DNA of 64,000 bases, from the IMG/VR virus record IMGVR_UViG_3300021962_000044, positions 1-64,000 of that record; one strand, given 5' to 3'. Origin of the DNA: a virus. The translations under genes were made by a program, and so were the position numbers. A model generated the notes under the pieces. It did no database searches. It saw only the letters and a program-made list of their open reading frames with translations, and was not told the origin of the DNA. Of the stretch, positions 15,115 to 23,049 are shown piece by piece (position 1 is the stretch's first letter; the number at the start of each line of letters is the position of its first letter).

Positions 15115-15586
15115 ACGATATAATGCCGAAAAACAGTTAGCTAAATTAATGAAACCCAATATTATTGGGGATTTAGAAGATGTTATAATTTTTCAAAATA
15201 CTGATGGTAGCTATGAGTTATTCAATATGTATCATATTACTAAAAATGAAAATAATGAATATATAGTAACAATGCATACTACATTTACTATTCATAATTT
15301 TAACACACTTAAACATGCTGTAGCATGGTGTACATTTGACAAAAGAAATATGTTTTATCAGGCTAATAGGATATTAAAATTGGATAATTTACTAGCTGGG
15401 TTGGAAGTAGATATATCATTACATACCAAAATCTTCAAAAATGCCAAAGATACGGACAATCGTCTAATAGTTTTATCCAAATTAAGTGAGGATAAGCTGA
15501 AAAAAAGACGGTATACGGATGAATTGTACACATATATTAATGATTCTAAAAAATGGCAAACTAAAAGATTTGACACAAAACCCTAA
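15107..15586 (+). CDS. Conserved phage protein, unknown function
   Basis: A 159-residue protein. The N-terminal part is beta-rich (VIIFQNTDGSYELFNMYHI) and the C-terminal part is a basic helix bundle (KLDNLLAGLEVDISLHTKI, SEDKLKKRRYTDELYTYI). It is translated in overlap with the preceding gene. No known domain recognised. Confidence 0.75.
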   Translation: MIKRYNAEKQLAKLMKPNIIGDLEDVIIFQNTDGSYELFNMYHITKNENNEYIVTMHTTFTIHNFNTLKHAVAWCTFDKRNMFYQANRILKLDNLLAGLEVDISLHTKIFKNAKDTDNRLIVLSKLSEDKLKKRRYTDELYTYINDSKKWQTKRFDTKP

Positions 15587-15601
15587 CAATAAAACAAAAA
15601 A

Positions 15602-15609
15602 GATAAATA
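15602..15609 (+). promoter_or_regulatory. T4-type late promoter
   Basis: GATAAATA, predicted start near 15615, with a weak GGAAT before the ATG at 15636. Confidence 0.8.
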
Positions 15610-15635
15610 CTTTATATTAGTCTTGGAATATAACT

Positions 15636-16358
15636 ATGAAATTAACCGAATTCGACAACAAAAAAATATCAACAGCTTCTAGAGCTTTGAATGAACACTA
15701 TTCTCTTCCGTTTAATACAAAGAGAATGACTGTAACTGAAACTAAGTCTATGCTTGGTAAAGTTCGTGGATTGATTAATGAAACCAAATCATCTACTGAC
15801 TTTTATCAAAGCCAAACTAGTCCATCGTACATGAAACTAGTGTTTATGGAACAAGCATTAGCTGACCATTTTAACTATTTACAGTCACTACCTAAAACTC
15901 GTATCGTTGTAGAGAACGAAGAAGTTGAAAAATCACAGGTTGTTCTTGCAGCCCAAGACATGGTAGACCAAGTACAAAAAATGGTTGAAGAAGTATCTGA
16001 TATGTTAGTAAAAGAATTACCAGCATTAACATCAGGTGTTCAAAGCGAAATTGGCGTAAATGAAAGTGAATCTTTCAACCAACAAGTTACTGAAGCACTA
16101 ACTGCACTACAAGCCGCATTGACACAATCTAAAGGCACATTACAATCTGCATTGAACGGTATTACTGGTCAAGGCGGTGAAATGGCTTCTGATAATGCAT
16201 TTGGTGATGAGACTAATGATATGTCTGCTGATATGGATATGTCTGCTGATATGGAAACACCCGGCGGTGAAGAAGATTTCAGCGTTGATGATGACATATC
16301 TATTGAAGAACCAGATGAAGAAATGCCCGTTGCAGGTGCTGGCCGCGCAAAGAGATAA
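15636..16358 (+). CDS. Acidic helical protein, possible prohead core component
   Basis: A 240-residue protein. Residues 1-190 are helical and coiled-coil-like (VVLAAQDMVDQVQKMVEEVS and neighbours). Residues 190-235 are very acidic with two DMSAD repeats, and the end is basic (GRAKR). This charge layout and late expression resemble T4 prohead core or internal proteins; the assignment is inference. It overlaps the next gene by one base (TAATG). Confidence 0.7.
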   Translation: MKLTEFDNKKISTASRALNEHYSLPFNTKRMTVTETKSMLGKVRGLINETKSSTDFYQSQTSPSYMKLVFMEQALADHFNYLQSLPKTRIVVENEEVEKSQVVLAAQDMVDQVQKMVEEVSDMLVKELPALTSGVQSEIGVNESESFNQQVTEALTALQAALTQSKGTLQSALNGITGQGGEMASDNAFGDETNDMSADMDMSADMETPGGEEDFSVDDDISIEEPDEEMPVAGAGRAKR

Positions 16359-16681
16359 TGCGATTATTTGAGCTATCAAATCCAAACCCACTATTAGTAA
16401 GATTAGTTGCTGTAACAAGTCAGTTGGCTAGTGATATTGATAGTGGTGTTGAACATTCTGATTGGACAGTTGATGAGTTATTAGATTACTATAAAAGTAA
16501 TGATATCATATTAGCTAAAGATGATTTGTACGATATGATTAAAAAGCCACCATTAAAGAATAAAATTTCAAACATTCAAGGTGATAAGGTTATATTTAAG
16601 GGTCAAGAAACCCCAGTAGAACCTGAAGAAGAAGAAAGTAAAAAAGTTGTCAAACAAATGGCACAAAAAGCAATGAAGTAA
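16358..16681 (+). CDS. Small conserved late protein
   Basis: A 107-residue protein: helical N-terminal region (PLLVRLVAVTSQLASDI, WTVDELLDYY), a small beta hairpin and an acidic-then-basic tail. Coupled to the preceding gene by TAATG. I do not recognise it. Confidence 0.72.
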   Translation: MRLFELSNPNPLLVRLVAVTSQLASDIDSGVEHSDWTVDELLDYYKSNDIILAKDDLYDMIKKPPLKNKISNIQGDKVIFKGQETPVEPEEEESKKVVKQMAQKAMK

Positions 16682-16682
16682 G

Positions 16683-17009
16683 ATGATTACACTCTCTGAA
16701 AAAGCTTCAAATAAAATACAACAAATAATTAAAAAACGTGGTAAAGGTCTAGGAATACGAATAGGCGTCAAGACCACTGGTTGTAGCGGATTAGCATATG
16801 TATTAGAATATGTAGATGAATACACATATGAAGAATCTATTATTAATTATGCACAACCTAATTTTATTGTATTAGTAGATAAAAAGCATGATGTTTATCT
16901 AAAGAACATGAAAGTAGATTATGTGCGTAATGGGTTAAATGAAGGGTTTGAGTTTAGCAACCCAAATGAGCGTGACCGATGCGGTTGTGGAGAGAGTTTT
17001 AGAGTTTAA
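16683..17009 (+). CDS. IscA/ErpA-type iron-sulfur carrier
   Basis: A 108-residue A-type Fe-S carrier. The three cluster-binding cysteines are C34 (TTGCSG), C100 and C102 (CGCGESF), in the usual positions for this HesB/IscA/SufA/ErpA family. The length is normal and the fold looks intact. Such proteins hand Fe-S clusters to apo-enzymes. It lies at the end of a late transcript with head-type genes, so it is expressed during virion production. Phage copies are known in aquatic phages; here it may support host enzymes or a phage Fe-S protein. Confidence 0.93.
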   Translation: MITLSEKASNKIQQIIKKRGKGLGIRIGVKTTGCSGLAYVLEYVDEYTYEESIINYAQPNFIVLVDKKHDVYLKNMKVDYVRNGLNEGFEFSNPNERDRCGCGESFRV

Positions 17010-17018
17010 CCTAAATTC

Positions 17019-17047
17019 TTGCATTTAAATATAAAATATAATATAAT
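17019..17047 (+). promoter_or_regulatory. Sigma70-type promoter, leaderless start
   Basis: TTGCAT at 17019-17024 and TATAAT at 17042-17047, 17-bp spacer. The ATG at 17054 is 7 nt after the -10 box. Confidence 0.75.
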
Positions 17048-17053
17048 AGTTAA

Positions 17054-17740
17054 ATGTACATTCCAAACAAATATAATTATGTCCCAATGAGCCGTGTAGA
17101 AATAGACGGCAAACGCAGATACGCTACACCAGATGGTGAAAAACTCCCTTCAGTTACTACTATTTTAGACGCTACTAAAAGCGAAGAATCTAAGAAAGCA
17201 TTAATGGAATGGCGTAAACGTGTAGGTGCACAAAAAGCACAAGAAATCACAACAGAAGCCGCAGGCCGTGGAACACGAATGCACAAATGGTTAGAAAACT
17301 ATATTAAAACAGGAGCAACGGGTGAGCCCGGAAGCAATCCATATAGCTTACAAAGCCATACTATGGCACAAACTATCATTAGTGAAGGTCTTATTAAATG
17401 CAATGAATATTGGGGTACAGAAGTTCCTCTCTATTATCCAAAAATTTATGCAGGGACAACAGACCTAGTAGGTATACATGATGGTGATGAAGCTATTATG
17501 GATCACAAACAAACAAATAAACCTAAAAAACGTGAGTGGATTGAAGATTATTTTGTTCAGTTAGCCGCTTATGCTAATGCTCACAATGAAGTGCATGGTA
17601 CAAAGATACGTAAAGGTGTTATTTTTATGTGTTCCGCTGATAATCTTTATCAGGAATTCATATTAGAAGGATCTGATTTTGACAAGTATTCAGATATTTG
17701 GTTCAATCGTGTAGAAAAATATTACATGAGCTTTCTGTAA
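17054..17740 (+). CDS. PD-(D/E)XK exonuclease, MGME1/RecB-like
   Basis: A 228-residue nuclease. Signature residues are H77 (RMHKWLE), E123, D137 (AGTTDLVG), D150-x-K152 (MDHKQT) and Q169-L-A-A-Y (motif of the RecB/Cas4/MGME1 branch). This family degrades single-stranded DNA or flaps and acts in recombination and replication. It has its own early-type promoter with the predicted start on the ATG, so it is expressed apart from the late genes around it. Confidence 0.87.
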   Translation: MYIPNKYNYVPMSRVEIDGKRRYATPDGEKLPSVTTILDATKSEESKKALMEWRKRVGAQKAQEITTEAAGRGTRMHKWLENYIKTGATGEPGSNPYSLQSHTMAQTIISEGLIKCNEYWGTEVPLYYPKIYAGTTDLVGIHDGDEAIMDHKQTNKPKKREWIEDYFVQLAAYANAHNEVHGTKIRKGVIFMCSADNLYQEFILEGSDFDKYSDIWFNRVEKYYMSFL

Positions 17741-17748
17741 GAAATAAT

Positions 17749-17756
17749 GATAAATA
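17749..17756 (+). promoter_or_regulatory. T4-type late promoter
   Basis: GATAAATA, predicted start near 17762. Confidence 0.8.
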
Positions 17757-17783
17757 AGTGTAAATCTTCAAAGAATTACACTT
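17756..17783 (+). promoter_or_regulatory. Inverted repeat flush against the fibre start codon
   Basis: AAGTGTAA (17756-17763) and TTACACTT (17776-17783) are perfect inverted arms ending at the base before the ATG at 17784. No ribosome site is present in between. Confidence 0.6.
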
Positions 17784-19262
17784 ATGGCCATTATACAGAT
17801 ATCGAAAATTCAACAACGTTCAGGTAACCTTGTAGACCTGCCACAATTATCAGAAGCACAATTAGGTTGGGCAAATGATGCTAAACGCCTTTTTATAGGT
17901 GGTACCGGCAATGCTAATACTTATAATGAAAACATTGAGGTATTAACATCATATTCTGATATTACCTTTAGCCAAATAAATGGTAGTGAAGGTAACCTAG
18001 ATATTAATTCTGCCGCATCAGGACAAGTTTTGGGTTATAACGGAACTGATTGGGTTAACAAAGGCGGCACAGCAGGCGGACTAATTAATTTAGGCACAGT
18101 AGCCAATGTTAAATTAGGTGGAGGTGTTAATGGATATGTGTTACAAACAGATGGTTTGGGTAATTTAAGTTGGACTACTCAAACAGGTGGTGGCGGCAAT
18201 GCTAACGCTGCCGGCTCTAATACACAAATTCAATTTAATAATGCTGGTTTGTTTGGTGGAAATTCAGGATTTACTTTTGAACAAGTTACCGGCGCAATGG
18301 CAGTTCCAGGAACACTTGCAGTAAGCAATACAATTACCGGAACAAGATTAATATCTAATATCGCTACAGGAACAGCCCCGTTAACGGTAACAAGTACCAC
18401 ACAAGTTGCTAACTTAAATGTAGCTACATCAGGTGTTGCAGGAACAGTAACAACAGCGGCACAACCTAATATCACCTCAGTAGGAACACTAACAAGCTTA
18501 ACAGTAACTGGTAATATTATCGGTGGCAATGTATATGCTAACACAGGCACAATTGGTGCAACTAATTTAACTGGTACACTAACAACAGCCGCACAGCCAA
18601 ACATAACAAGTGTAGGCACATTAACTAGTTTAACTGTTACAGGAAATATTACGAGTGGCAATGTATATGCTAATAGTGGTACTGTTGGCGCTAGTTTATT
18701 AACTGGTACATTAACCACTGCGGCACAACCAAATATTACAAGTGTTAGCACTTCATTTACCAATCTTACATTTGCAAATGCACAAACAATCAGTGGTAAT
18801 AATATGACATTGACTACTGGCGCAAACACAAATGTTGGTACTATTACTGGTAATTGGTCATTATCTACCGGATCACAGCTACGTGCCACATATGCTGACT
18901 TAGCAGAATATTATGTAGCAGATCAACATTATGAATCTGGTACTGTTTTAGCATTTGGCGGAGACAAAGAAGTTACACTAGCAGAAGATGGAACATCACG
19001 TGTTGCAGGTATTGTTTCAACTAACCCAGCATATGTATTGAATACTGCATGTGAAGGTGAACATACCGTAGTATTAGCATTACAAGGACGTGTTCCTTGC
19101 AAGGTGCGTGGAATAATTCGTAAAGGTGATATGATGGTATCTGGCGGAAATGGCTTTGCTAGAGCAAGTTTATCACCTCATATGGGAACAGTTATTGGCA
19201 AAGCATTAGAAAACTTTGATGGAATCGAGGGCGTAATTGAAGTCGCTGTCGGTAGATTATAA
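17784..19262 (+). CDS. Tail fibre-like protein with repeats and conserved C-terminal domain
   Basis: A 492-residue protein. The N-terminus (QISKIQQRSGNLVDLP, RLFIGG) matches the N-terminal unit of structural proteins in aquatic T4-like phages. The middle has three repeats of the form TAAQPNITSVGTLTSLTVTG. The last 135 residues (from ITGNWSLS, with ATYADLAEYY, VALQGRVP and KGDMMVS) are paralogous to the C-terminus of the protein encoded at 42689. The C-terminal domain resembles fibre-tip or Peptidase_G2-like intramolecular chaperone domains; I am unsure of that. Probably a distal fibre or adhesin. Confidence 0.82.
   Translation: MAIIQISKIQQRSGNLVDLPQLSEAQLGWANDAKRLFIGGTGNANTYNENIEVLTSYSDITFSQINGSEGNLDINSAASGQVLGYNGTDWVNKGGTAGGLINLGTVANVKLGGGVNGYVLQTDGLGNLSWTTQTGGGGNANAAGSNTQIQFNNAGLFGGNSGFTFEQVTGAMAVPGTLAVSNTITGTRLISNIATGTAPLTVTSTTQVANLNVATSGVAGTVTTAAQPNITSVGTLTSLTVTGNIIGGNVYANTGTIGATNLTGTLTTAAQPNITSVGTLTSLTVTGNITSGNVYANSGTVGASLLTGTLTTAAQPNITSVSTSFTNLTFANAQTISGNNMTLTTGANTNVGTITGNWSLSTGSQLRATYADLAEYYVADQHYESGTVLAFGGDKEVTLAEDGTSRVAGIVSTNPAYVLNTACEGEHTVVLALQGRVPCKVRGIIRKGDMMVSGGNGFARASLSPHMGTVIGKALENFDGIEGVIEVAVGRL
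18446..18760 (+). repeat. Three tandem fibre repeats
   Basis: Three diverged copies, each about 75 bp with about 125-135 bp periodicity, encode TAAQPNITSVGTLTSLTVTG-like units. The same unit recurs about seven times in the gene at 42689. Confidence 0.75.
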
Positions 19263-19265
19263 ATA
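19258..19265 (+). promoter_or_regulatory. Consensus T4 late promoter overlapping a stop codon
   Basis: TATAAATA spans the stop of the fibre gene. Its predicted start near 19271 is only 5 nt before the ATG at 19276, and the AGGAAAA site lies partly upstream of it. Confidence 0.7.
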
Positions 19266-19275
19266 GGAAAATAAA

Positions 19276-19563
19276 ATGGCATCAGCAATTTATACAGCAA
19301 ACAGTTCAAGTCAATTAACAACAGTAGCAACTACCGATAAAGTTCGTATTGCTACTACAACATCAGCTATAGCTATAGCAGTAGGTAATTCTAGCATTAC
19401 GGCTAACTTAACGACAGGAGAAATTATCCCTGCTAACACAGTAGACAATAACTTCTTGGTTGGCCAAGGTAATTATATTGCTTACATCAATGTAGCAGGT
19501 ACAGCAGGAGCATTCAGTATAACTCAACTAGGTGCAAATCACGCCAATACAGGCACTGAATAA
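19276..19563 (+). CDS. Small virion protein
   Basis: A 95-residue Ala/Thr-rich beta protein (VRIATTTSAIAIAVGNSSIT, NFLVGQGNYIAYI). The composition resembles capsid decoration or tail surface proteins. Late promoter in front and late genes on both sides. I cannot name a counterpart. Confidence 0.7.
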   Translation: MASAIYTANSSSQLTTVATTDKVRIATTTSAIAIAVGNSSITANLTTGEIIPANTVDNNFLVGQGNYIAYINVAGTAGAFSITQLGANHANTGTE

Positions 19564-19572
19564 TATATATTA

Positions 19573-19580
19573 GATAAATA
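19573..19580 (+). promoter_or_regulatory. T4-type late promoter
   Basis: GATAAATA, predicted start near 19586, with AAGGAAAAA before the ATG at 19600. Confidence 0.82.
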
Positions 19581-19599
19581 TTTTATAAGGAAAAATAAA

Positions 19600-20490
19600 A
19601 TGGGAAATGCTCTAAAGATTAGAAAATATCAGGATGGTCAAGTTATTGATGACGGCTTTCCTAACGATGGCTCAACAAACAACGGATATAGTGACTCTCA
19701 ACCCGGTATTGTAGGCGGTATTAATGAAGATAGCGATATGATTCGTTGTGATGCGGCTGTACTTGTAAAAGGTTTAGGAACTATTACGGCTGATACAGGT
19801 AGTTCCACAGTTACAGGAACTGGTACACATTTTAGTACTGATGGATTTACTGGCTCTAGTCAACTTTGGGTTAGTGATGGTGCCGGTGGTTACACATCAT
19901 TGGGAATCTATAGTAGCACAACTGATGACGAAGAATTAGAATTAGGTGACCCTTCAGGTTCAAATGTAACTGATAGTGCTTGGTACTATACCGCAACTAG
20001 CAACAGTTCTATCGTTCGTCAAAAAGGTTCTAGAAAATTCTTAGTTGCGGCCAATAACAATGTCATCCAAGATGAATCTATTGCGACCGGTCAGGCATAT
20101 ATGATTGCTACTGTGGGTGATACTGATTGGCAAGCACTTGGTGCTGATGCAACAGCCGCCCAATATGATATTTTTACAGCATTGAAAGATGGAACAGGTT
20201 TAACAACTAATGGTGAAGTTTATGCAGTTGCTACATGTTTATTAGTAGACTTAAACAGTCCAACAGAACCTAACACAATTAGTGTTCAAATTAATGATGA
20301 TGGCAATACATATTATGCAAGCCGTTTGAAGAACAAGTTCAGCACTAACTTTGCTACACCATATGCAAATTGCAATCCAGGTGTAACATTCTCTGCTACA
20401 TTCTTTAATGATAATGGTAACACATTACCTAACCCATCAGCTTCTGGTGACTTAGTTTATACATTAGTTGGTACAGAAAACTGGTGTTAA
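19600..20490 (+). CDS. Virion structural protein
   Basis: A 296-residue protein beginning GNALKIRKYQDG. The body is beta-rich and Gly/Ser/Thr-rich; SSIVRQKGSRKFLV is repeated in variant form (FIVRQKGKTKYLV) in the protein encoded at 21318, so the two are paralogous. A late promoter and a strong ribosome site precede it and a terminator follows. Likely a head or tail surface protein. Confidence 0.75.
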   Translation: MGNALKIRKYQDGQVIDDGFPNDGSTNNGYSDSQPGIVGGINEDSDMIRCDAAVLVKGLGTITADTGSSTVTGTGTHFSTDGFTGSSQLWVSDGAGGYTSLGIYSSTTDDEELELGDPSGSNVTDSAWYYTATSNSSIVRQKGSRKFLVAANNNVIQDESIATGQAYMIATVGDTDWQALGADATAAQYDIFTALKDGTGLTTNGEVYAVATCLLVDLNSPTEPNTISVQINDDGNTYYASRLKNKFSTNFATPYANCNPGVTFSATFFNDNGNTLPNPSASGDLVYTLVGTENWC

Positions 20491-20509
20491 TACTATAACA
20501 CTCAAAAGA

Positions 20510-20531
20510 AAAAGCGACTTAGGTCGCTTTT
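20510..20531 (+). terminator. Rho-independent terminator
   Basis: AAAAGCGAC, TTAG loop, GTCGCTTTT. The A-rich and T-rich flanks would let it work in both directions. Confidence 0.85.
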
Positions 20532-20533
20532 CC

Positions 20534-20541
20534 ATTAAATA
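20534..20541 (+). promoter_or_regulatory. Late promoter variant, leaderless start
   Basis: ATTAAATA. The base 6 nt after the last A is the A of the ATG at 20547. Confidence 0.65.
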
Positions 20542-20546
20542 AACGC

Positions 20547-21227
20547 ATGATTACATATAGAAACCCAAACACATTAGGACATCTTAAAGAAGACTGGATT
20601 GAAACTTATCGCACGTTCAGTAACAATAGTTATTACGATTCAAACTATATTCATTATAGCGACTTAGAAGTTATTAACGATGATAGGGTACAACCTAGAA
20701 ACTGTGTACCCATTCATCAACATTGTGATATGGAAATCTTAGGATACATTATAGATGGTCCTTGCTATCACAATGACAACTTGCATAACTACGGAGAAGT
20801 TCCTAGTGGATGTGTACAGCGCATGAGTTCAGGAACGGGTATTTGGCATACTGAAGGTAACTTATCAGATAACCCAATTCGTTATTTACAGATTTGGCTA
20901 CGACCAAACAAACATAATTTTCCACCACAATACGATGTAATGCAATTTACTAGAAAAGATAAATTGAATAAGTTTTGTCCCATCGCCAGTAATACTGGTC
21001 CTATACATATTAATAGCGATGCAAAAGTATTTGCAGGCATATTCACTCAAGATTTTAACGTCAACTTGAATAATAGTCGTAGATATTATGTATATGTTGT
21101 TAGCGGGACAGTAAAAATCAATGGATATGATTGTGTCGAAACTTCAGGATTGAGTTTTGAGAGTGAAGATTTGTTAACTATTGAGCAGGCCAAGGATGCA
21201 GAGGTGTTGCTTTTTGACCTTCGTTGA
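20547..21227 (+). CDS. Pirin-like protein (YhhW type)
   Basis: A 226-residue bicupin. The metal ligands of the pirin family are present with family spacing: H57 and H59 (PIHQHCDME), H101 and E103 (IWHTEG). The segments GYIIDGPCYHNDN and QRMSSGTG also fit. Family members bind iron and act as quercetin dioxygenases or redox-sensing regulators. The gene is a single-cistron late unit between a terminator and the next late promoter, and its mRNA is predicted leaderless. An auxiliary metabolic or host-regulatory role is likely, but the substrate is unknown. Confidence 0.85.
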   Translation: MITYRNPNTLGHLKEDWIETYRTFSNNSYYDSNYIHYSDLEVINDDRVQPRNCVPIHQHCDMEILGYIIDGPCYHNDNLHNYGEVPSGCVQRMSSGTGIWHTEGNLSDNPIRYLQIWLRPNKHNFPPQYDVMQFTRKDKLNKFCPIASNTGPIHINSDAKVFAGIFTQDFNVNLNNSRRYYVYVVSGTVKINGYDCVETSGLSFESEDLLTIEQAKDAEVLLFDLR

Positions 21228-21233
21228 TAAATA
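21226..21233 (+). promoter_or_regulatory. T4-type late promoter
   Basis: GATAAATA overlapping the end of the pirin-like gene. The predicted start near 21239 gives the longest late leader in the window (about 79 nt). Confidence 0.78.
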
Positions 21234-21238
21234 TATGA

Positions 21239-21317
21239 TACGCTCTTAATTCTGAGAGTTTATGCAGTACCCACTGCGTAGCGGCTAGAACCCGCAATTA
21301 TAATTAAGGAAAATCAA
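21239..21317 (+). promoter_or_regulatory. Structured 5' leader of a virion gene
   Basis: Three hairpins in series: CTCT/AGAG (21243-21258), GCAGT-ACCC-ACTGC (21264-21277), GCGG/CCGC (21281-21295). A free AAGGAAAA ribosome site follows before the ATG at 21318. Confidence 0.55.
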
Positions 21318-22709
21318 ATGGGACGTCCTCTAAAAATCGCAAAGGCTCAAGCAGTCTTAACAATTACTGATACAGCCGCAACAGGTAGTATCGTTACAAT
21401 ATCAGGTGGAAATTTAACTACATCACCAACAGTTGGTGTAGCTAAAGGTATGCCATTCCAAGTAGCTACAACAGTTGGTGGCCTAACAGCAGGTGTTACA
21501 TATTTTATAAATTCAATACTATCAAATACTACATTTGATGTATCTGCTACAGACCTAAGTGTTCAGCCACAAGTTATGGCAACACTGTCTGACACAAGTA
21601 GTCAAACAGTTTTAATGTCGGTTGGTGTAGTTGATGCTTATTTTAATAATCCAGTAGGTGGTGCAGGTTTCCCTGCAACTAACGCTAATACATATGGTGT
21701 AGTTGGTGGCAATACAGCAATTGTTGGTAATCAAGTATTAACACGTGTTGCTATTGGTATCAATGGTACAGGTACATTGTACACACCTACAGCAGTTAAC
21801 ACAAGCACAGTGGTAGTAGGTGTAGGTACTGATTTAGCTAACTTAACAACTGGTGCCGCACTTCAAGTAGGTGTTGCTAACATTAATGGTAGTACTGATT
21901 ATGTTAATCTAGGTTTTGCAAGTGCAACAAAAGGTGATGTAACAGTAGCTGTTGCAAACACTGTAGTATCAGGAAATATAATTGGAACTTCTGGTAATGC
22001 CCAAACTCTTATAGTAGATATGCCAATTACATTTAGTGCTAATTTGGGTACTCTAGTAACAGGTACAACATATTTTGTTAAGGCTATTGCTAATGCTGCC
22101 GCATTTACAGTATCTACTAGCCAAAGTGGCCCTGAAGTACAAATGGCTGCCGCTACTGGTACACCAGATGCTGTAATGAACCGTGTTGTATTAACTGCTA
22201 ATGCAAATGTTGTAGCAAGTGGTGCGGCATATGTTTATGCAAATGATGAAGCTGGTTTTATCGTTCGTCAAAAAGGCAAAACAAAATATTTAGTTACAGG
22301 TGGTACAACTGGCTTGACAGCACAATGCTATACAGCTAACGTAGCAAACACAGCATTAACACCAAACACAATGAACATCTTGTCTACTGACGCCGCATCT
22401 GCTACAGCATTTGTATCAAGTATTAATGACTATAACTCTGAAGTGTTCCCAACACAAGTTGCAGCCGGTTCATTATCAGCAGGTACTGTTTACACAATTT
22501 ACAGTGCAGGTACAACAAACTGGACAGCAGTTGGTGCTATGGCTAATATGACAGGTATTACATTCACTGCTACTGGCGCAGGATCTGGTACAGGTACTGC
22601 TGTTGCATATACTGTTAACCCTGACGTTATTGCTACATTCAATACTGCGGCGGCTGCTAATGCGGCTAACGGTCAACCTAACCCGATCGTAGTTATTGCT
22701 AGTGCTTAA
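21318..22709 (+). CDS. Virion structural protein, Ala/Thr/Val-rich
   Basis: A 463-residue beta-rich protein starting GRPLKIAKAQAV, paralogous at its start and in a central segment (IVRQKGKTKYLV) to the protein encoded at 19600. It contains internal repeats of a module near GVTYFINSILSNTTFDVSA and GTTYFVKAIANAAAFTVST. The long structured leader and high Ala/Gly content suggest an abundant capsid or tail surface protein. No T4 counterpart named. Confidence 0.75.
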   Translation: MGRPLKIAKAQAVLTITDTAATGSIVTISGGNLTTSPTVGVAKGMPFQVATTVGGLTAGVTYFINSILSNTTFDVSATDLSVQPQVMATLSDTSSQTVLMSVGVVDAYFNNPVGGAGFPATNANTYGVVGGNTAIVGNQVLTRVAIGINGTGTLYTPTAVNTSTVVVGVGTDLANLTTGAALQVGVANINGSTDYVNLGFASATKGDVTVAVANTVVSGNIIGTSGNAQTLIVDMPITFSANLGTLVTGTTYFVKAIANAAAFTVSTSQSGPEVQMAAATGTPDAVMNRVVLTANANVVASGAAYVYANDEAGFIVRQKGKTKYLVTGGTTGLTAQCYTANVANTALTPNTMNILSTDAASATAFVSSINDYNSEVFPTQVAAGSLSAGTVYTIYSAGTTNWTAVGAMANMTGITFTATGAGSGTGTAVAYTVNPDVIATFNTAAAANAANGQPNPIVVIASA

Positions 22710-23023
22710 TGATGACAAGTACTATTAAAATGCCGACTCAGACAACTAAAACTGATATCGCTGTACTTCAAGTTCAAGTTAAAAACATTGAACAGGACGT
22801 CAGCGAAATCAAAACTAGTCTTAAAGAGATGCATGAATGTCTTGACCGTAACGCAGAAGAAACTAGAGAACTTCTAACTAATATGCGTAACGAAGATATG
22901 ATTGCTCATAAAGAATTAGGAGCAAAAGTTTCTGCTTTAGAAAAGTGGAGATGGATGATGATGGGTGCAGGCATAGTTTTAGGATCATTGGGATTTGATA
23001 TGATAGCAAAAATGCTAAAATAA
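22709..23023 (+). CDS. XhlA-like coiled-coil membrane protein
   Basis: A 104-residue protein. Residues 15-75 are a heptad-rich coiled coil (LQVQVKNIEQDVSEIKTSL). Residues about 80-100 are a single membrane segment (MMMGAGIVLGSLGFDMIA) with charged ends. This layout matches the haemolysin XhlA family of phage lysis-associated proteins. The ATG overlaps the stop of the preceding virion gene. It might act with the holin encoded at 55601; a tail-tip role is an alternative. Confidence 0.7.
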   Translation: MMTSTIKMPTQTTKTDIAVLQVQVKNIEQDVSEIKTSLKEMHECLDRNAEETRELLTNMRNEDMIAHKELGAKVSALEKWRWMMMGAGIVLGSLGFDMIAKMLK

Positions 23024-23049
23024 AAAAAGAGACTTAGGTCTCTTTTTTT
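23022..23049. terminator. Bidirectional terminator between convergent genes
   Basis: AAAAGAGAC, TTAG loop, GTCTCTTTT with an A-run on one side and a T-run on the other. The minus-strand Nudix gene ends inside it. Confidence 0.88.

Noticed and set aside
18446-18760. Repeats considered as a CRISPR-like array
   Set aside because: The repeats are in frame, diverged at codon third positions and encode a fibre motif; there are no short identical repeats with unique spacers.
18230-18889. Long minus-strand open frame inside the fibre gene
   Set aside because: It is the antisense shadow of a Thr/Val/Asn-rich repeat gene, with Pro/Val/Leu-biased composition, no ribosome site and no promoter.
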